Assembly: GCA_013398955.1 (NCBI GenBank)
Contig: VWPU01012134.1
Span: forward strand, 1 to 64,000
Direction: 5' to 3'
Length of the DNA: 64,000 nt
Source of the DNA: Callaeas wilsoni
Lineage: Eukaryota; Chordata; Aves; Passeriformes; Callaeidae
A program made the translations under genes and the position numbers. The notes under the pieces were generated by a model, which was given only the letters and a program-made list of their open reading frames with translations, made no database searches and was not told where the DNA came from. Positions 59,516 to 64,000 of this stretch are shown in pieces (the first letter of the stretch is position 1; every line of letters begins with the position of its first letter).

Positions 59516-62500
59516 AAGGCAGAACAATAGATTCTCAGTGTACAATATACACAGCATGCATATTGTAGCACAGCTGAACTGAAATTTCACAAAGTGCACA
59601 AATACACAAATGCACCATGGATATATATTCTATATTAAAAAGATGAGGCATATGAATGCCAAAATATGAAGTAGACCAAGGCAGAGGAAAAATAGGGAAA
59701 ATCTTACACAGCCATAAGTGTAAAAACCTGGGACATTTGCTACAGATCTGCGATTTCTACCAGTTATTGAACAGAATTTTTCAAGAGCAAAACCTGAATA
59801 TACAAATTATATTTGAAGCAGATGAGAATTGTAGAAAGAATTGCTAAAAGACAAAGAAACACACTCCTTAAGGCACACGTACTTCTCATTTTACTTTGCA
59901 AAACCCCTCCCTCCATTTGTGAACTGTTGCCGAGTAACTTTTCCTTGGTACCTTGGTACCTACCAGCCTGCTGAGGCTGTGAAGGTTTGGTTCTCACTAC
60001 CTCTGTTCATCCCAGCACAACACAAGGAAGTGTACCGGACACTGGCTGTTGGTCGAGCGTGCTCTACCCTGAATGCTACTGCCATAAATTCTGCACGACC
60101 TAGTTCAAGTGGGAACTTGACACGATGACATCTCGCAAATCAAGGAATTAATCTGAAAGAAAAAGTCCAACTGCAGAGCAGAGATAATTTTTAAAATGCT
60201 TGAAAAATGGCTTAAAGCAGGCTGGAAAACTTGAGGAAGTATTTTGGAAAAATTATAGAGCGTGGGGTTATGCTTAAAACCACATGAAACAGGCTATGCT
60301 TATGTTCTTTTTTAATTAATCAGGATCTTAAAGACCACATGTTACTCAAAAGCCTGAAAAATTTTGTAAGAAATTATTTCTAGAAACATACAGGAAATTC
60401 TATGCTTCCAACGTTAACTCATCTGAATTTTATTTCCTTCTATTTTTAAAGGAAAACAAACCAAGAAGAATCCCATTTATTCCCATGACTAATGACATTA
60501 CAAACATCAAGTTTGGTCCAGTCATCTGTATTTTCATTTAAGCCAACAGCATAGGTGAATAAGCATCTGGCAAAGATTCTAGGTTACTCTATATGTTAAA
60601 TTACCATTTTACAACTAAACACCTGCTGGGAGAATTGAAACATATAGGTGAACCATTTTTCACTGAATACTCTCTTTAGCATCATGTCGTAGAGGCTCTC
60701 ACTGTGATTCTAATTGGCAAAATAAATCCGGTGGGTGAAAACAGAGCCATCTCAAACCAAGCTAACATTTTTTTTCCCCTTGGTTTGAGTCTACAGAACA
60801 GGGCAAAAAAAGCCTGTGCATTTTTGCTCCATGCTAAAATCCAGGGAAGGGCACTCTCACACATGCCCAAAACGTTTACACAAACACTATGCAAAAAGTG
60901 TTTGAGTTGCTTTCAGCAGCACAGTAGCATAAGTGAGATTGCATGTGCTTTCAAAATACTCTGGATTGATTTTTCTCCATTATGCTGCATTTTCACTTGT
61001 ATAACTCTAATTCAGTGCATTTACACTAACAAGGTAGAACTAGTACCATGTCTCTGCCCACTTCATAGAAGTGCAGGTTTATTATTGCCCATAATACAGA
61101 GTCAGAGGTGATTGTGTTCAATCCTCTCTACTTCATCCCAAGTGTCAAATTTGTCATTTTTAATTTTGTCAAATTATATCCCACAACTTTCAGAAGTATG
61201 CTAGGAGTGTGCTTGGACCTGTTACTTTGGAAACAATATCAATGGCATGCTGGAACTCAGAGATGAAAATTAAGATAATTAAAGTATTTCTCCAGTATCT
61301 TTAGAAACCATAATAAAAGACACAGAGAACAGCATTCAACTCATGTACCCTTCTGGCATCACTTACACAGAGTTGAATTAAAGCTTCCAAAGACATCTAA
61401 CCTCCTCCTTTGCCCTGCAGAAAGGTGCCTTGCTCAGGTCTACGGAGCCTTTTGCCATTAGCTTGTCTACTCAGGTGAGCTACTGCAGAAAGTCAGTGGC
61501 TAAATTCACTTACACAAACACATATCTTCTCTTTTTACCCCAACTTGAAGCTAAGTGACCTACTCCTAAGTACCCTTCAAAATCAGCAAGAACATGATTT
61601 TACCATTCTGCCCTTCAGACTTACTCTCCAGAAGCAAAAAGAGACTGAAACACTGTGATCTGAAGTGGAGTTTCTCTAACTCACTCTTATACAAGGATTA
61701 AAAGGATGACTTTTATGAGGCATTCTGTAACTAGATTCTGCACATAAAAAAAAAATCAATACATTGATTTTTCCTCACTAACAAAGATAATTTACCAAAA
61801 AACTGTGTTTATTACAATTCATTCTGCTGTGTTTCTGCCTGGTGAAGCTATTTGTCAATTTTAAAATGGAAGAAAAGAAAAAAGCTTTCATCATTCCCAC
61901 TTATTGTCCTTTCTCACCTTTAACTGTTGACAAGTTCTGTCAATGAAAAAATTGCCAGCCATTCTCTCTCAAATCTGCCTTGCTAAACCCTTGTAATTCT
62001 ATGCCAGTAGAAAGAATGGTACTCTCTACTTTGCCTTGAGTAAATAATGCAAATACCACCAGAAAGTACCAATATTCTCATCTACAACATAAGATCATTA
62101 CATAGAACTGTCAGCCTACTTTACAAATTCCCATCCGATCACTGGGATGTTAATTAGTGGGGAAGAAAACCTTGCAAAGGTTTTAGCACCTCTGACTTTG
62201 TAATCTCAGAGCACTCTACAGAATTAAGTAAATTCTGCCTCATAAGAGCCTTCTAAATTAAATTTTTGGGTGAAAAAAAAATCACATTTAGGGCAGAAAC
62301 CCCACTCCTCCCTCAACCCAGCCCCTAAACTAAGGGCCATATTATGAATCTGTTCTTGCTTCTGGTAGAAATTATTTGCACATTTAAATTAATTGAAATA
62401 TTTCAGAAAATAGCTGCATACTAGTGGAGGAGAAGCTGTTCACAATGCAACAGCAATGACAGCCAAAATTCCACATTATTTCCCCTAAAAAGTCATTGAA

Positions 62501-63330
62501 AAATATATTGGCTAGCCTGGAATCAGAAGACCAGCACTCCTTTCTTCTCCAGTCAAAAGATGTTCTGCTAGAAGCAACCTAAAAAGATAATGTAGTCCAG
62601 CCACTTTACAGAAACAGGTATTCTGCAAGACACATTGATTAGTTTTCCAGTAAGGCTTTCCTAATGTCTCCAGATAGCCTGAGATATTGTCAAGCTGTTT
62701 GTAGAATAATATTTTTTTAATAATCCCTAGAATAGATCTTTGCTGGAAAGTATACTAGCTTCCTTTTCGGCTCTCCTTCCTGTCCTTCCACTTGTGTTTT
62801 TAAACTGCAAGTTTTCTAAAGCAGCAACTGCTTCTAAATGTGATTGTATATTAACTTACAGAACCTTCCTTCTTGAAGTTTTCAGATGAAATTATAAAGC
62901 AAATAATCCTAGTGAGCTTTATATTCTGATTTCTGCTCCAGTCAAACTTTCAGTTTTTATTCATATTGAAAACAATCAGCCCTGGTCTCAGCTTTCATTG
63001 CCACAATATTCTAACCATGAACTATTACTGATTTCTTGCCATATTTTAACGTTATTGCAATCCCTCTCACAAGATCCTGTCAAATGATGCTGCAAGACTT
63101 GGTTTTATCTGACCAAAACATTCAAGAAGATGAAGAAGTGTTCTTCTTCTTCACTTTTATTTATTTATTTATTGTTAACAGGTGCTTTTGATTCACTAAA
63201 AGCTTTCCATCCTCTCATCTTCTAATAATTTTCTTCATCTTTAGGCTTGTTCTCACCTAGAACAGGCTCGTTCAATGTTCTTTCACTACTTCAATCAGAG
63301 TGATGGTGGTACTGACTTGGAGTTACTCAC
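59516..63330. other. Non-coding AT-rich sequence, no supported gene
   Basis: Frames of 95 and 135 codons at 59.8-60.1 and 60.7-61.1 kb lack recognisable domains and exon borders. Confidence 0.45.
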
Positions 63331-63700
63331 CTTTGGCTTGGATGACAGTTAATTTTGTGCTTTTACCCAGAATTTCACCACAGGCACCTCATTTTCTCAA
63401 TTCATCTTCTGTGAATTTCTTTCTCCAGTGATCATCTCCAGTGCGTTTTACCTCCAATGTGAATGTAAACAATGACCCCTGAACTAGCAAAAGCACAAAA
63501 GGGGGTGAGCATGTACAATAGTGAAAAAACATTAATTCTGTTTCTTTTATGACATCTTTAACACTCACAACTGAAATGTAAAAGGTCTGGTTATCAACCA
63601 CAGGCCACAGCTGGAGAGAAAACATCTCCCTCTGCAACGATAGCCTAACACTCGCTTCAGGGTCAGAAAGGCATCCAAAGGTTGCTTTTGTTTTAATATA
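63331..63700 (-). pseudogene. Possible broken Ig V-set-like exon
   Basis: The minus-strand frame runs with one in-frame TGA (63389-63391) to a strong donor, GCCAAAG|gtgagt, at phase 1. Phase 1 is usual for immunoglobulin-domain exons. The last residues, GEILGKSTKLTVIQAK, resemble the J-like G strand of a V-set domain (G.GTKLTV). Upstream, TFYISVVSVKDV...HYCTC could be the F strand with its cysteine, and KATFGC the B strand, but the spacing between cysteines is short and no clear WF is in place. The acceptor was not fixed. It could be a decayed IgSF receptor exon or chance. Confidence 0.25.
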
Positions 63701-64000
63701 TCCTTTCAATATTTTCTTTTTCACTCAGAAATATCAGAAATACAAACTAGAAAATGCCTTTGCTTCCCATGAAGTTCTCCTCGACATGTTACTTAAATTT
63801 TTTCATCAGAAAATACTATTGCACTTGTTTTAGTCTGTATTTTTTATTCTTTTGTGTGACCTTCTGCAAAAGCAGTTCCTTCCTTCCTGTCAAATGCACT
63901 TTTTCAGTTGTTTTTCTTCATTTCTGACATTTTTTAGACTGTCAAAATTCCTCTTGAATACACTTCTGTTTGAAGATGGTGCAGATTTGAGTTGTTAGAA
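63701..64000. other. AT-rich window end, nothing recognised
   Basis: No further exon could be tied to the Ig-like frame before the window ends. Confidence 0.4.

Overview
The window looks like AT-rich, gene-poor nuclear DNA from a bird, probably a passerine. Three kinds of repeat support this. First, a tRNA-Ile-headed SINE with a CR1 tail lies near 52.0 kb and matches the known passerine TguSINE1 design. Second, several CR1 LINE tails are present (10.1, 43.9, 45.1 and about 48.4 kb). Third, one avian endogenous-retrovirus LTR family occurs three times (5.7, 38.2 and 49.0 kb). No bacterial-style operon, CRISPR array, tRNA gene or rRNA gene was seen. Most open frames here are chance or repeat-derived.

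Left part (1-21 kb). The window opens in the edge of a CpG island. On the minus strand are the remains of an axonemal dynein heavy chain gene, most like DNAH11 and related to DNAH9/DNAH17. A stalk coiled-coil exon (20711-20844) and an AAA6 exon (1812-1939) are open and have good splice sites. The next exon (1040-1266) keeps almost its full ancestral length but carries stops, frameshifts, a lost acceptor and a GC donor. The roughly ten exons expected between 20.7 and 1.9 kb could not be found by eye, apart from one doubtful trace near 9.1 kb. The simplest reading is a dead or dying dynein gene with a few exons surviving by chance.

Middle (21-42 kb). This part is intergenic or intronic. It holds a GC-rich 17-18 bp minisatellite (24.3 kb), a small CpG-rich patch (25.4 kb), a TGCCA pentanucleotide array (30.8 kb), old MIR-like and other amniote repeats (27.9 and 32.4 kb) and a full-length solo LTR (38.2 kb). 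The long open frames over the two tandem arrays on both strands are artefacts of the repeats.

Right part (42-64 kb). A possible three-exon minus-strand gene (44900 to 42759) has a signal-peptide start, splice phases that join exactly, a stop and a nearby AATAAA, but one in-frame TGA. Its family was not recognised. Further right are an inverted LTR copy (49.0 kb), a second MIR-like relic (50.8 kb), the SINE (52.0 kb), an old L2/CR1-like LINE end (54.1 kb), an RTE-like reverse transcriptase fragment (59.3 kb) and a possible broken Ig-V-like exon (63.3-63.7 kb).

All family assignments come from reading the sequence and from remembered family features. No database search was run.
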